NCBI GenBank assembly: GCA_019843655.1 | Contig: JACDQD010000002.1 | Span: 7,450,585 to 7,514,584 of the forward strand | DNA: 64,000 nt | Direction of reading: 5' to 3' | DNA from: Lethocerus indicus | Taxonomy: Eukaryota > Arthropoda > Insecta > Hemiptera > Belostomatidae | Shown here: positions 51,174 through 63,412 of the stretch, piece after piece | Position numbering within the stretch: the first letter of the stretch is position 1 | Layout of the letters: each line of letters starts with the position of its first letter | Program-made: the position numbers and the translations under genes | The notes under the pieces: model-generated | Told to the model about the DNA's origin: nothing | What the model saw: only the letters and a program-made list of their open reading frames with translations | Database searches by the model: none

Positions 51174-54100
51174 TGGTGGTATTAATTTTTTGGGGAAATA
51201 TAAAGGCAATTAATCACACCGAGTGTTGTTGAACGTCAAGCAAATATAATAGATGAATGATGATGTTTATATTGCAATAAATATCGTAAACGATATTAGC
51301 TGTCCACCTTTCGTGGCTCGGCCTTTATATTCATCCCAACCGGACGCCGGACGTAACACAACTTTTGTTATTGTGTCGTCTGAGTAACAATTATTTAGTT
51401 ATTACTGAAAATATGAAAGGATTTCCCAGAAGAGAATATCGCGTTCCGTTCAGCCGATTTAATTTCACGTTTTTCTTTTAATTGAATAGGGAATTTTTCA
51501 ATTTCATTGCTTAGGGTATTTTTAGTATGGACTTTGTAGGAGAGGCGAACTGTAGTTAATTTAGCGGGAAGCCAGCGGCGTCACAAGGCCTTCATAAAAC
51601 TGAATGTGCGGGCGACCGGCTGTACCCTGCCGGCCGAGGGTGTTTCATTTAAGATCGACGTACCCGTCGAGTTTATAGGCTTTTAGAAGGTTTTGTGGCC
51701 GTACTCAAAACAATATCGATCCCGACTTTTTCAAGAAACGGTTATAATCTTCGGCAAAAGCGGTTCTAAAACATTTCGCTACCTGACGATCCCCGAAACG
51801 TGTCAAACTAAGTGTTGTGTGCAATTTTATGCAAGAAAAACATACACGATTCGTGTGGTCGTATGTCTCCACTCACTGATTTGATTCTTGACTGGTATAT
51901 ACCAGTATTCTCGTCATAATTAACAGTCTTATTTTCGTAATAAATGTTTAATATTCTCTGGGTTATATAAATTAATACACACAAATTAGTAAAGCTTTTT
52001 GACGTAAAATTCCCGTGTGCAGACCGGCTAACGTCGTAGTATTATACAAATTACTCTTCCCGGTTTGGCTGAACTTTTCTATAAACCATTGCCCCCAAGC
52101 TTGTATATCGGTTATGAAAGTTGCGGAGGACGAATTGAACACTAAATATGTGATGTAGTCTGGTCATGCGCTCTGTACTGTGCATCAGTTTGGCTTCACC
52201 GTTGGACTCCACTGACATTTACACCGCTCCACTTCCAGTCGACGGCATAGTTCAATTTCCTTTTCCATCCAATATTTATCGGTTTAAATTTAACAAAGAG
52301 AGGGTGAACTGTTAGAGTCATAAAATTCTTGGAATCGACAATTTCCTGCGTAACACTAGAAAGCACCCCATTTCTATAGAGATTTAAATCATTTTTTGGG
52401 TAATAAACGTTTTCCGTTATTGCAGAATTGAGCTGTCCTTACTTCGGATTTAATGAATAATGGGATACATTTTTATTTCACAGTACTTATTAGTTTCATT
52501 ACAATTTTTAAGGTGTAATCTATTCCGCTGTCATATATATTTACATATTTAAGATGACGAAAAGTATAAAAAAAAACTATCCAATTGGACAGCGAGGTTT
52601 TGGAATATTCCCGTACAGTCCTTTCCTTTTTCTGTCCAGTGCCGTATGACTGATATGAAATTTTCAGTGCAATTTTGTGCACCAGAAAAAAATGTTGGTA
52701 TTCCGTCTTAAATATTTCGTAGCGGTATACATCCCGATGCAACATTCAGACGGAAATACAAGTTCATACAGAATTGACGACGGCATCTGATCAGTGCCCC
52801 GGAGGCGCTTTCGTCTCCGTCAATGAACAGTGATTGAGACCGGATAAACATATAAATTTAATATTTGATAAGAGATCCTCCCTGTTCATTGGCCTATCTT
52901 TGTATTAACCACGATAAACACTTGTTGAACCGAGAAATTAATAATAACCTACGCTAAAAGGCAATTAACAGTAAATGTGTGGCCAATTAAAATAATTGTA
53001 AGAGACTTAATGAAAATGCTTATATCTAATTAATAGTTGGAGAGTGGTGGGTGCGGGGGTGGTCAACTGCATGTCGGGCAAGTCGATGCATCATTTCTGT
53101 GGGCTTGGCCGGTAGTCTACCTGCCTCGTCACGGCCCTCTGCCCGCCTATTATCGATGATGCATATTAATGTACTCACGGGTCAGAAATGCCATTACCAG
53201 TGTACGCTTCGGCTCCGTCGCCCCTTGCATTCGATATTAATTCCGGCTTATTGTCCACGTGCCTTTCAACCTGGGAATGAATACTAATATTAGGTAAGTT
53301 ACCGCCGTTCTCCACCGCCGCTTACAGCAATGTATTTTGCGTCCCCTTGTCCCCCCGCCTCTTTTTTCTTGTGAAATTTCACTCATTGTAATTTATGATA
53401 CGGATATCTAATATGTTGAATTGTCAGATAACAACAAGATAGTATCCGTTTTTGTCGACATTTGAACTTTAAACCATCACGAGCATAAAATAGCTGCCCC
53501 ACACAATAGTTAGTATGTCTACAATAACGGTTGTACTTATTTCCTTAATTACGGACGAATTACGTCCAAATATCAACTTGTGCTGAACGCCACGAAATCA
53601 GGGACAGTGACAAAAGTGACTTAAAAAATTGAAAAAAAAAATTAAAAACTCTTAATAGTTAATATTATACTTACCGAACTCTCAAAACTTGGTTATTATT
53701 TGTGTGGTTATAATTGGCACGGTCGTATACTTGTTAATAATTTATGAATGAATAATCGTTTTACCGAGTCGCGGGAGAAGATCAAAGACCAGCAGGATCT
53801 CAGTGGGAGCATTTTAAATAAACCCCTGTTGACATTTTATATCGGTTATATTGCAGCAGAATAAATCAGAATTGAAATTGAATATACTGATATATTGCCG
53901 CTCCCTTCTGCATTTTATGTTGCTGACGGATCTGCTAATGATGGTTTTTGTTAACTAACGTCCACCGGGCCTTTATTGGGCTCGCTTTTCACAGAATTTA
54001 AATAATCCGTTCTACAGTCCAAGAATTCATGGTCGGCAATTAGCCCAAATTTGTGTTTACAGAAAGGCAGGACAAATATCGAATGACTTGACTCTACATC

Positions 54101-55618
54101 CGAGAGGTCAACCTATTAACTGGGGGTGGGCGGGAATGGGGTGGCGAATTCGCCCTTAAAATCCATTAATAACCAGATTAGGAGGGCTTGGGCTCCATCC
54201 GGAGGCCCTCATCCGGCGACATAACTTGTTAATTTGACGGGCGGGGCACCGCCCTTCAAACTTTCCAATTATTGGAAACCCGCAACAAAAGCTTTTATCG
54301 GCCTCCCAAATCATTAGTGAAAATACTCGAGCGATTTAAAATTGTTCCCCAGTTTAAATTTCTGGACTTCACAATTAAATATTACCCTCATTTTCTCGGT
54401 TTCGTACATTTTCAGAAATTATTTATTATATGCGTTTCCGATCTCTCCCCGCCATTAACTACCGCACGTTAACAGTTTATTAACTGGACGCGGCAATTTA
54501 AGCGATTAGTCGAACAAAGTGCCGCCGCCCGAGTAATCGTTACTAATTAAAACTTTATTATTGTTTCAGGTAATTACTGCACTTATCTACGAATCGAAAC
54601 GAGTTCTTCTGAAGGCCCCGTTATTAAACTGAGTAGTACTTTTCCTCACGATTTGACTTTTTTAAATTGCGTTTGTTTTCATCGGTGTTTTTATTCCCCG
54701 GACAAGAAATTAAGAGACAATATCGTCAGGTTGTCTTATAATTACTCGGTCCGACCTTCATTTCATGGGCCGTTTGTAACTGGCCGGTAATGCTTTCATC
54801 CCCTCAAAATTAATTTATTTCCTTAATACACTTTTTTCATCCTTTCCCGGTTTCCGTTCTTTTAATCTCCGTTTCTATTCGGCTCTTTATTCTTTACTGT
54901 AATTTTCTATTTACTTTCAAAACTGCAATTTCAATTTTGGGCGCATCCGGGCGTGTAGTTGGGGTCGGTGAGAGGTGCTGACCGCAGGGCGGGTAATGAC
55001 TTGTGAAAAATATTGCCACTAAAGATTTTAACGGGGGTCTTATAACTGCCATCAAAGAACCACCCCAACACCGCTTGACACCCGATTATTTTTAAATGAT
55101 AACTTTTTTAGTATCTTGTAAATTAGTTGATAATTTTTTATTACTAGTTAATTAATAGCAAACGGTAATAAATAAACCTGATATCAAAAGCGACTCTTCT
55201 TCAAGACTAGACTATCTTTGTTGCTTTGAAATTCTGGAGACAGAAACAAGCAATCACTTTTAAACGATTCAATATCTGTTAATATTTAGAATTGATTAAA
55301 CATTTTTGAACTTCGACCATTCGGTTTCCAACCGCTCCTCAAACAGTTTCCTCCGTAACTGTTAAAAACAATTATTGTTTTAAAATATACTTAATAACAC
55401 CGAGTGGACCTGATCATGGGCCTAATATGAATCATTATTATATACTATCGCCACTTGCCTTGATGCTTCTGAAAGAGCAGATTCGCGCTTAGAGACTCTC
55501 TTTCACAAGGTTGTCTTGGAGGATTTTACGGTTGACTAGTGGGCCTCACGAACATCTAGTGACCGTATTACCATGATAGCGCTCGCTCTTATTCTGTATT
55601 CTTTATACTGTTCTTTAT
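51174..55618. other. gene-free stretch
   Basis: No gene is recognised; open frames stay below about 90 codons. It includes the 16-base palindrome ACTGGTATATACCAGT (51891-51906), a G-quadruplex motif at 54122, and GC-rich patches near 53040-53270 and 54120-54260. The rest is AT-rich. Confidence 0.55.
54122..54141 (+). other. G-quadruplex motif
   Basis: Runs of 5, 3, 3 and 4 guanines are separated by T, C and AAT. This meets the canonical rule with very short loops. Confidence 0.75.
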
Positions 55619-55636
55619 ACCTGAATATATTCAGGT
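55619..55636. repeat. 18-base perfect palindrome
   Basis: ACCTGAATATATTCAGGT equals its reverse complement. It is preceded by a period-12 duplication of TTCTTTATACTG-like sequence (about 55597-55620). A perfect 18-base palindrome is mildly unexpected in a window of this size. Confidence 0.75.
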
Positions 55637-55870
55637 TCTCGAAATTATCGACATTTTCGTATTCGGTTGTACATCGGATAACCCGGAGTTCTTACTTTGT
55701 CGTAAAGTAATTAACGAAATAGGTGTAGACATTTGGAGGCCCATTATTAGCCGGAGGCACCCATTAAGCTGACTCAGAACACCGCAACCCCCATTAGGCT
55801 CAGCCCCGAGATTCCATATCAATCACCAAACCCACACCAGCGTTATATAACCATTTACCCCCAAATCTTC

Positions 55871-55890
55871 CCTTCCTTCCTTCCTTCCTT
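55871..55890. repeat. (CCTT)5 microsatellite
   Basis: Five perfect CCTT units within a slightly longer pyrimidine run. Confidence 0.9.
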
Positions 55891-57023
55891 TTCCATCAAT
55901 TCCTCCAATAATTTCTATGCTAGATTAAATATTCCCCAATGCGTTCTCCGAATTAATTCAATGATCAGGCACAGCCCGTTTCAAATTTATTGTTTTTAAC
56001 TGCAATCAATTTTAATGAACATAAAAAAAACGGTTCAGTTCATAAAAATTGCTATTGAGACGCCCGTAGGTTTCGGGTTGCAGATATTGTTAATAATATT
56101 AAGATACAAAGGTTTAAATATGCCGGATTTCTAGAAAAGGTACCGAGTGTTCGCTTATAATTAATTAGTTAATGAAAGAGTAATTTATAATACTAGTAAC
56201 TATGAGATGAGAATGTTATTTCTGTGAAAAAGCGGCAGACAATTCCGCACCTGTGTATTTTCAGGACGATTTGTTTGTTCTTGGGCTGAAGCTATTACGC
56301 CTTATTTAAATTCGAGACACCTTCGGGTTAAAACTGTTTATTTACAAATGTATTACTTAGTATTCCTTATAATTAAATTAAGTACAACTTTGTGTTTGGT
56401 GGGTCGGAGGGGGAGAGTCCCTCAGTCTTAGGTGAATTGTTATCTGTAACAAGCTGCAGATTAATCACGAATCCATTTTCATGATTTCAATTCGCTACGC
56501 ATCATTATACTAATAAGTGTCTAGTGCATTGTGTATAACAGCCGGACTTACTGAGTGGTGAAGTCCGCTTCGTTTCTCCGTCTTGTATGTCCGAACTGTC
56601 CGGACTCTATCTACGAAAAAACAGATCTTACTTATGCAAGCTGTAAGTGAAAAGTTAGCGCCGCTTTAGGTCTTAAGTGGGGGAGGGTTTTTTGTTTCGG
56701 GTGGGGGGGGGAGCGCGGCACCTCACCCTGGCGGTGGAACCCCAAAGAGGGGATTTGGTCGGAGTGTCCCCGGGTATTAGTTCGGGGAAACAATTTCCAG
56801 CACTCAGCTAAAAGATAAAGTATTGCTCTGCAGCCCGAACGGGGACGAAAAGAAGGGAGGAAAGGAAATGGTGGACGGGAGGGGGAAAAAAGCAGGGGAA
56901 TGGGGGCAAAGGGGTGAAATTTATACAGAGGACGGGGTTGAGAAGGGCCAAGACTAGGTCTCAATTAAGGCGGGACGGCCACCTGGGCCTCTTCCACCCC
57001 CGCAACCCCCACCCCAGCCACCA

Positions 57024-57048
57024 CCCCCGACCCCTCACCCCTCACCCC
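57024..57048 (-). other. G-quadruplex / i-motif in a CCCCTCA tandem
   Basis: On the plus strand, cytosine runs of 5, 4, 4 and 4 bases are separated by GA, TCA and TCA, so the minus strand carries a canonical quadruplex motif and the plus strand a possible i-motif. The unit CCCCTCA repeats about three times. Further cytosine runs lie just to the left (57005-57015). Confidence 0.75.
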
Positions 57049-58338
57049 TCACTGGCCAAATCCTGTTGCGAGGAAACACCACCCTAAAAACTTACCCCCC
57101 TAACTCCCTTCCGATGATTTCTCCTCGGTTTTGAGAAGATTTCGGGGTCGAAACCCTCTCCCAGCATCTTCTATCTCCTATAATTGGGAACCCTGTTGGT
57201 AGGAAATATTGATTCATTTCGCTCCGAAAATATTCCCGCAGATTTTGTTGTATACTTTTTGTTCGGATAGAGACATTATTTCTAAGGGAGAGAGTTTTAG
57301 TTATATATTAATTCGTACATATATTTATGCTGTCTATAAGGATGTCGTTTAAATATCAGTTTCTGGAAATATTCAAAACGTGGAACGGAATCCGGGGTTT
57401 ATAACCTTCGATGAATGGAAACAGGCAAGTCACTGGTCTGACAGTCCCGGACTGAGAATAATAAGACGCCTCCTTTTGAAACTGTATCAAGAACTTACTT
57501 TACAAGAGTCGAGACTCTCGGTAAACTTTCGATATACACGTTTCTCAACGGGGCCTCGAAGAAAAGGAGGTATGGATGGAGTGGGGTGGCCTCCCGTGTT
57601 TCATGAATTTCCAAACTTGTTTTCGGTAGACCCCGACTTTTCGGGAAATCGAACGTCTCCCTGTGTCGCACGTGGTGTTAAAGCTCGTCCCATGCCAGGG
57701 TTAATACACTGCCTTATTAACCTAAACGAGATCCAACGCTCTTTTTTCCGTTACCTTGTCAGCATTGGCCGTAACTGGTACAGTCCAATTGTCGGAATAT
57801 CTAATTCCGGTAGAATCCGGTAGCTCTCCGTTAAATTAAATACGCGCACATTTATAGCGGCTATGGCTGGCTCAGAGCGAGTAGCTTCGGTTTGAAACTT
57901 CATTATTTCGCTCTAACCGATTAGCTTCGATCATCAATTGCAAATTTAGAGCTCAACTTTGCGCAATGCGTAAACCATCCATTTTACATTGGCGATGATA
58001 CTTTCGACCTGCCTGCAAGACAATATAGATGAATGAATATGATGAACGATATAAAGGTAAAGGTAAAACATGGCGGGAGGTAAAGCCGAGATTCCTGGTA
58101 GTGTTAAATAATAGGTGGGTGAGTAGGGGTTTGTGCCCTAGGTGAGACTTGTTATATGAACGTTGGGGTGGCCTCGTATGCCGGGCATTAGCCGGGCCTT
58201 CTTCCATTCCACTAGCTCGGCTCACGCTATTCTACAATAATGTCTCATTTTCGGCCCACCTTGCCTTGTTTGACTACCGCTTATATAAATATAATCCTTT
58301 GGGTCTGATTTCTCTGCGTTAACCGAGACTAACGAACC

Positions 58339-58420
58339 TTACCTAACCTTTCCTCGAATTATAATTTATCTGCGGGCCCATAAAGCATCCGCGATAGATC
58401 CGATTTGTTAGGTTAGGTAA
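58339..58420. repeat. TTAGG-like inverted pair
   Basis: TTACCTAACCT (58339-58349) is the exact reverse complement of AGGTTAGGTAA (58410-58420), across about 60 bases. The right arm contains two TTAGG units, the canonical insect telomere repeat, and is followed by CTAACCTAGGTAAGGTAA. The copies are too few to be a telomeric array. They may be a dispersed repeat or the termini of a small element. The Jockey-like remnant starts about 150 bp to the right. Confidence 0.6.
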
Positions 58421-58569
58421 CTAACCTAGGTAAGGTAATTTGAGTACAATTACACTCTTTACAATTTTCTGGAATTTAATTTATTTGATTTCTATATTTA
58501 CTCATTTCTTACTCTTGAGACGTGCATACCGTCGAAAATATTCAGCAGTTACATTGTGTTGTATGTGAG

Positions 58570-59205
58570 GAATATTCACATTCCGATGTCATTCCTGGTT
58601 GGCTTCTCAGCTTAAAGGGTACATTTGCGCGCCTGGAGTGCAGCCTTTTCGTTGTGTGTATCAACGATCTGTCTAATGCTCCTCACCAAATAATACGAAA
58701 TATTACTTTATGGTTCGTCTCGTTTCTGACGAGTCAGTTGCTATTATAGTGCGAGGGAGAAAGTCCGAACTTATGAAAGGCATCCCTTTCATAAAAAGGA
58801 ATGAAACTCCTAAATATTAGTGCACTTACATCTTAGTAAATTTCGGAGAAATTATACTTCCGTGTGTGCTCCACTCCTTCAAAGAAGTAGGGGGAAAATC
58901 GTAAAATATTTATCCGATTTACCACAGTACTAAGTACTAAGTCGAACTGTGGGGATTTGCCAAGTCGAACTCTATTGAAATGCAATCCTTACAATCCAAA
59001 ATCCTTCGAATAATCTCTGACGCCCCACAATGTATCTCTAACCGCGTAATCCATAATGACCTAAAACTCCCATTCGTTGAGGAATTAGCAGCTTCCTGTA
59101 ATATCCTGTCATTTCACATCCTTAATTCGACAACTTTCCTGAATACCCGAGCACCGCCTATAGCGGAGATGGCCACGCGATTTCCTTACCATCTGAATTC
59201 ATGGC
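58570..59205 (+). mobile_element. Jockey-type non-LTR retrotransposon remnant (reverse transcriptase C-terminal part)
   Basis: Three fragments are in the expected order. The first frame contains LFVVCINDLSNA around 58645-58680, matching the INDL block of Jockey-clade reverse transcriptases. The next fragment, in a different frame (58719-58781), reads LVSDESVAIIVRGRKSEL, where the family has its FADD catalytic block. The two aspartates are altered to D-E and the frame is shifted, so the active site is lost. The third fragment (58941-59205) reads ELWGFAKSNSIE and continues LQSKILRIISDAP, then HNDLKLPFVEEL. This is the well-known C-terminal signature of Jockey-like pol proteins. Stops and shifts separate the pieces, and much of the segment between 58790 and 58935 is unrecognisable. 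No endonuclease domain, 5' end or target duplication was seen. It is a dead 5'-truncated copy, and the DNA after 59205 is AT-rich and may include the old tail. Confidence 0.85.
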
Positions 59206-62120
59206 ACACCGTCACAGGATGTAATAAAAAAATTATAGTTGTGAGTGTAAATAAATGAAAAAATCTATCTACCACTATATTAAGTATTATTAAATTTTAC
59301 AGTATTCAAAATTGATTCGGAAACACTATGGACGCTGACTATGATGTCCGGTGAGGTTGGACCGTCGCGAGTAAACGGCATTCCAATCTCGAACAAATTT
59401 TCAAGTGCGAAATCTGGTTTGGGACGAGTAAATTTGACGGCGTTTCAATATAAAGCTGTTGGAAGGGGTTGAAGAAAGGCGGAGGGTATTGGAGAGGAGG
59501 TCATAGGTGTTTGACAGGAGGTAAATGAAATGGGCCGGTAATGGGTCTGGGGAACTGGCTGCCATCGACTGCACGCTCTCCCTGAGCGTTATACATAAAC
59601 TAGAAAGAGTTTTGACGCCGCTTATCGGCCCCAAAGATCCGCTCTTTACGCCTTGCCTGAAATTTCGGACCGTTTAATTTTCATTAATTCCACCAATCCC
59701 TCGGCGCCACCCCCTTTTAATATAATATGTAACAGCAGTAATGACTGTACTTACGTGACCGATAGCCATCTGAATTAATTAACTAACAAAAACTTGTACT
59801 TATAGTAGCTTAGCTAACAATTCTTTGTTCACCGGAGAGTTAAAATCTCGTCTTTAAAAACCGCTTCGAAGGAGGCGCAGTTCAGCTTGATTATTGTATA
59901 AACCTTTATGCTGTCATCCCTTCCAAAGTACAATTTCTTTGACAAGTAATGAAAGTTGCTGACTTTGGCTGCAAGTTTCAATTATATTATGCCCCGATAG
60001 TAACTTCTTACGGCATGGTTTTTGCATCCATCCATAAATTTTAAATGGAGCGGATTACGGGATTTTTATGACGTCTGTGACGAAAATAATTTAAAATTCT
60101 GTCGTCAACGAGGGACTCGGCAATATAATCTATAAGCGATGAAGGCAATCGCGCTGAGTGCACCGTTTACTCGAATATTTGAGAATGAATGAGCAATAAA
60201 AAAAGTCATAATCCAAGGTTATATTTTTACTGCCGGATGAAATACGGTTCTTGCTTGTATCACCTATCAACATGATAAAGTATTCCAAATGCAACATGAG
60301 CTATTTCCTGGTGTCAGCCCCTTGTAATATAATTATTGGCATATCGATGTTAGTCATTGTTTAATATGGTGTCTGATAATTAAACAAAAGTAGTTTTTAT
60401 GTCATACATTTTTAAAGTTATCCCACAACCTATTTTATGGCGGTTTCCCGCACAAATTACTTTTGTTATTAATGTTGGCATCTAATTTAATTGCGTAATA
60501 AATTAATAATTTGTTAACAGCCATTTGTATCGATGTCACTTCAGCATTTCGTCTAGTAGACATGTGGACATGGACGTTGGCAGCAATGATTTTAGGAATT
60601 CATCGAATACGCTTTGAAATGTAAGGATGTATTATTCTTGAGGATACATCCATCTTAGTGAGGGGAAGGGGATGGTGAGTTTTTGCCGTCGGTGAAGGTA
60701 GTGGCGGGGCCACCCGATGATATATGAGGCCGGGACGAGACAAGAGAAAGTGTTTCTCAGAAAAATATACAATATCAGCGCTCTTTCATGGACTTCTATT
60801 TATAAGACTCTCCAACTATACATTTGTTATCCCCGAGTCCAAATTATTAACGTTCGACGCGTCTCCAGAACGAGAATGTCGAGAGATGTCTCTCGAAAAT
60901 TGTACTGGGCACGCGGCAGAAATTGAAGACCAAAATGCAATTCTGTAGACGTATTTCTAACGGTCTTTGTCCGTTTTAATAGTATTAGCTTGTGTAATGG
61001 TTCTGCACGAGGTCGCTGGTGCAACTGAGCTAGTCTCTAGGAGACAAATGGTGGAGATTTAAATTCGTATCATGATGCTCAAAGCTCCTCTCTCGTGCTT
61101 TAAACGTAAATAAACCAGTCCATTTGTTGGATGTTTTAAAAAACGTAAAACTGGATAATCGGGCCGGTCGGTGGACTTCTCAGTTGAATTGCGGAGTTGA
61201 GCTTCCTCCTGTCAAGGTGATATACGCAACATATCCCCCCCCCACCTCTTTGTGCGAGTTGGCAAAATGAATTCGGCCCGCCCCCCTTCAACCGGCCCGT
61301 TTAAGAGTCGACAGTCAAAGTTTGCGGTATGTTTCGGTCCGGTCACGGCCGGCTTTTCAAGATGATATATGAGCACCGAAGAGTTGTTGAACTGTCGAAA
61401 CGTTGCCGGGGGCTAACTGGCCGCTGGCGCTTTGATTAACGATCCTGTTTATGAAGTGAAATGCCTAGGCCACTGTGGGGGGCCCACTCTGTCCCCTTCT
61501 ATCGTCATTATTGCAGACAGAAGTATCTCCTATCCCTCGTTATGAACCCTATACAATTGGCGAGAACTGGGGTCGAGACTATAGTTCTGTCAAATTTGAA
61601 AAAAATCATAGCGAGCATGAAAAAGTATGCAGAAAATAGGACGATAATCTCAAATATCAGATTCCGTAGTACTTAAATATATACTCTGATTTATTCTAGT
61701 TAGTATGTGGTTAGGTGTATGATATTTATGCCGAATACACCTAATTTGTCGGCGGTATCGAATTCTGAATTGTTTTATTTGCTTCTCTCGGGACATTCTC
61801 GCGCTAGGAGTGGGCCGGGGCCGGTCTAGGGAAATAGAACTTGTTGTTGGGTGGGGTGGGAGATTAACGACGTCATTTGCCCTCAATTACTAGTAGTGAG
61901 CCTTAGGCCGCCTTTCTCCGCCGATATTTCACCGTCGTAACTGCCTCATCGAACCGACTAGCTAACAGGCCCCTCTCCCCTTCGCCTTGTAAAGCAGCCC
62001 CCGCAACCTACCACCACCCCCTCCGCTAGGCCGATTATAAATTATTACCCGGCAATCAAGCCCGTCCCCGCCGCTCCCCCACACTTCTCGTGATCTTCAC
62101 CCCACGGGCAATTTGGTCGC
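59206..62120. other. gene-free stretch
   Basis: No gene is recognised; open frames stay below about 80 codons. AT-rich DNA dominates, with GC-rich patches at 61190-61500 and 61890-62100. Right of the retrotransposon remnant, A-rich stretches near 59225-59260 may be remnants of its tail. Confidence 0.5.
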
Positions 62121-62218
62121 CCGCGAAATTAATACGCTACTCGACAATCCACCACCGCCCCTACCCACTACAAGCTTTTTGTCCCTGTTTGAATGCACAC
62201 GATAGGAACCATAAATTT
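62121..62218 (+). repeat. duplicated non-coding element B, copy 1
   Basis: This copy matches 63278-63412 in the same orientation. The right core (62174-62218) aligns without gaps to 63368-63412 at 37 of 45 identical bases. It starts GCTTTTTGTC, shares GTTTGAATG and GATAGG, and ends CATAAATTT. The left block (62121-62150) aligns to 63278-63307 at about 22 of 30, sharing AATTAATAC. The spacer between the blocks is 37 bases shorter here than in copy 2. No open frame spans both copies. This may be a duplicated regulatory element, a small RNA gene family or an old repeat. Confidence 0.75.
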
Positions 62219-63277
62219 ACATCCGCGGTCGTCCCTTTGTCGAGCCCCGTGGGCGATGAAAACGGCAGGATATTGTCCTAATACCGGTGGAGTTATTTCA
62301 ATAGAACCTACGTGCAAATTACTTCTGCACGTAGTGGAGGCCGAATTGACCTTTCGGAGTCGATAGGCAACACTGAACCGATGGGTTTATGTACCGTGTG
62401 TCTACTAAACTTCTCTCGTTATATTATGAAAATCATCACTATCGTCAAATTCTTATGGTCCAAAATTCGAAAAACGACCACTTCCATTGAATTCTGGAGG
62501 AAGGTTTTCTTCGATAATTTACCTTTCCCTAGAACAGGTATCGGAACTGTGTCCTGCCTAAAAAAATTAGGTTATTCCTGGTAAGTTGCATAATCGTTGT
62601 TGAACATTAATGAATCCATTTTTTATTCTACAATGCAAACCATTAATTTATTTTATTATGTTCTAACAACGTAGCATAGAAGGAATTTGCTTTGGAAGAT
62701 TAGTGGCTTCCGGGAGGTATAAGTGTTTTATTTATTAATTTTTAAAAAATCCTTTCTTTAAAATTAAGGTTTGAATTTGTTTCTATAATTTGGGCACGTT
62801 CTTGCCGTTGATTTCTCCTCTCGAATCTTCACTAGGGATGCTACGAGCAAAGCAACCTATTCTATCCTGCCACGTGGTCTCATTTTCGTTGTCTACTGGC
62901 CGGGGTTGAAATCTTGCAGACGGAAAACGTTAATCCACTCGTTCGGAGATAGTGGGTCTCCGGGGAAGAGAAGCCTTCCTGCGAATTGTCTGAGCAAACG
63001 AGAGTTCCATCATTCTCATGGAGCCAGTCGCCAAGCGCTATATTTCATCTATACTCAAAGAAAACGAACGAGTAAAAAAATTCTGTAACCGCGTCGAATT
63101 ATTCTTCAATTCGTTAAAATTATTCCAGATCCTTAATTTTTGAAATTAAATTTAGTTTTTGCCAGAACACCTCTATCGAAACCAAAATACAAAACGATTT
63201 TAGCAATGGGGACATGTTCCCGGGTCGGGCATTACTATTAGTGGCCGTACTAGTGGTGTGGTGCATGCGAACAGGGA
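62219..63277. other. gene-free stretch between element B copies
   Basis: No gene is recognised. A 90-codon plus-strand frame (62312-62584) lacks known motifs. An inverted repeat CTACGTGCA/TGCACGTAG lies at 62308-62334 with a 9-base loop. The rest is AT-rich. Confidence 0.5.
62308..62334. repeat. hairpin, 9-bp arms
   Basis: CTACGTGCA (62308-62316) and its exact reverse complement (62326-62334) flank a 9-base loop. The arms contain an ACGTG core. Such a short hairpin could be chance. Confidence 0.6.
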
Positions 63278-63412
63278 CCGCGTAATTAATACCGTGTTGA
63301 ACAACCCCGATGCTAGGGGACGGGCCCCCCCTCCCTGGATTCCTTCCCGCGGTCCATTGTCTACCGGGCTTTTTGTCTCCGTTTGAATGTATCAGATAGG
63401 CATCATAAATTT
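63278..63412 (+). repeat. duplicated non-coding element B, copy 2
   Basis: This is the second copy of the element at 62121-62218, about 1.2 kb to the right in direct orientation. It keeps the same block order but carries a longer, GC-rich spacer (about 63308-63367) between the AATTAATAC block and the GCTTTTTGTC core. The shared segment ends at CATAAATTT; beyond it both copies change to different GC-rich sequence. Confidence 0.75.

Larger units (their letters stand above)
55637..58409. other. gene-free stretch
   Basis: No gene is recognised. A 147-codon plus-strand frame (57380-57823) has varied composition but no motif I know. A minus-strand 110-codon frame (56632-56964) is Pro-rich and sits on purine-rich DNA. 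The stretch holds a (CCTT)n run, guanine and adenine-rich DNA at 56690-56950, and a C-rich block at 56990-57060. Confidence 0.5.

Noticed and set aside
46346..51906. 16-base palindromes at 46346 and 51891
   Set aside because: Roughly one perfect 16-base palindrome is expected by chance per window; no other signal supports them.
55655..55700. TCGGATAACCCGGAGT similar to the pogo-like end at 46700
   Set aside because: About 15 of 16 matching bases between two sites is within chance for 64 kb, and no CAGT terminus or TA-flanked end is present.
57380..57823. 147-codon plus-strand open frame
   Set aside because: Varied composition but no family resemblance I can name, and no neighbouring exon-like sequence.
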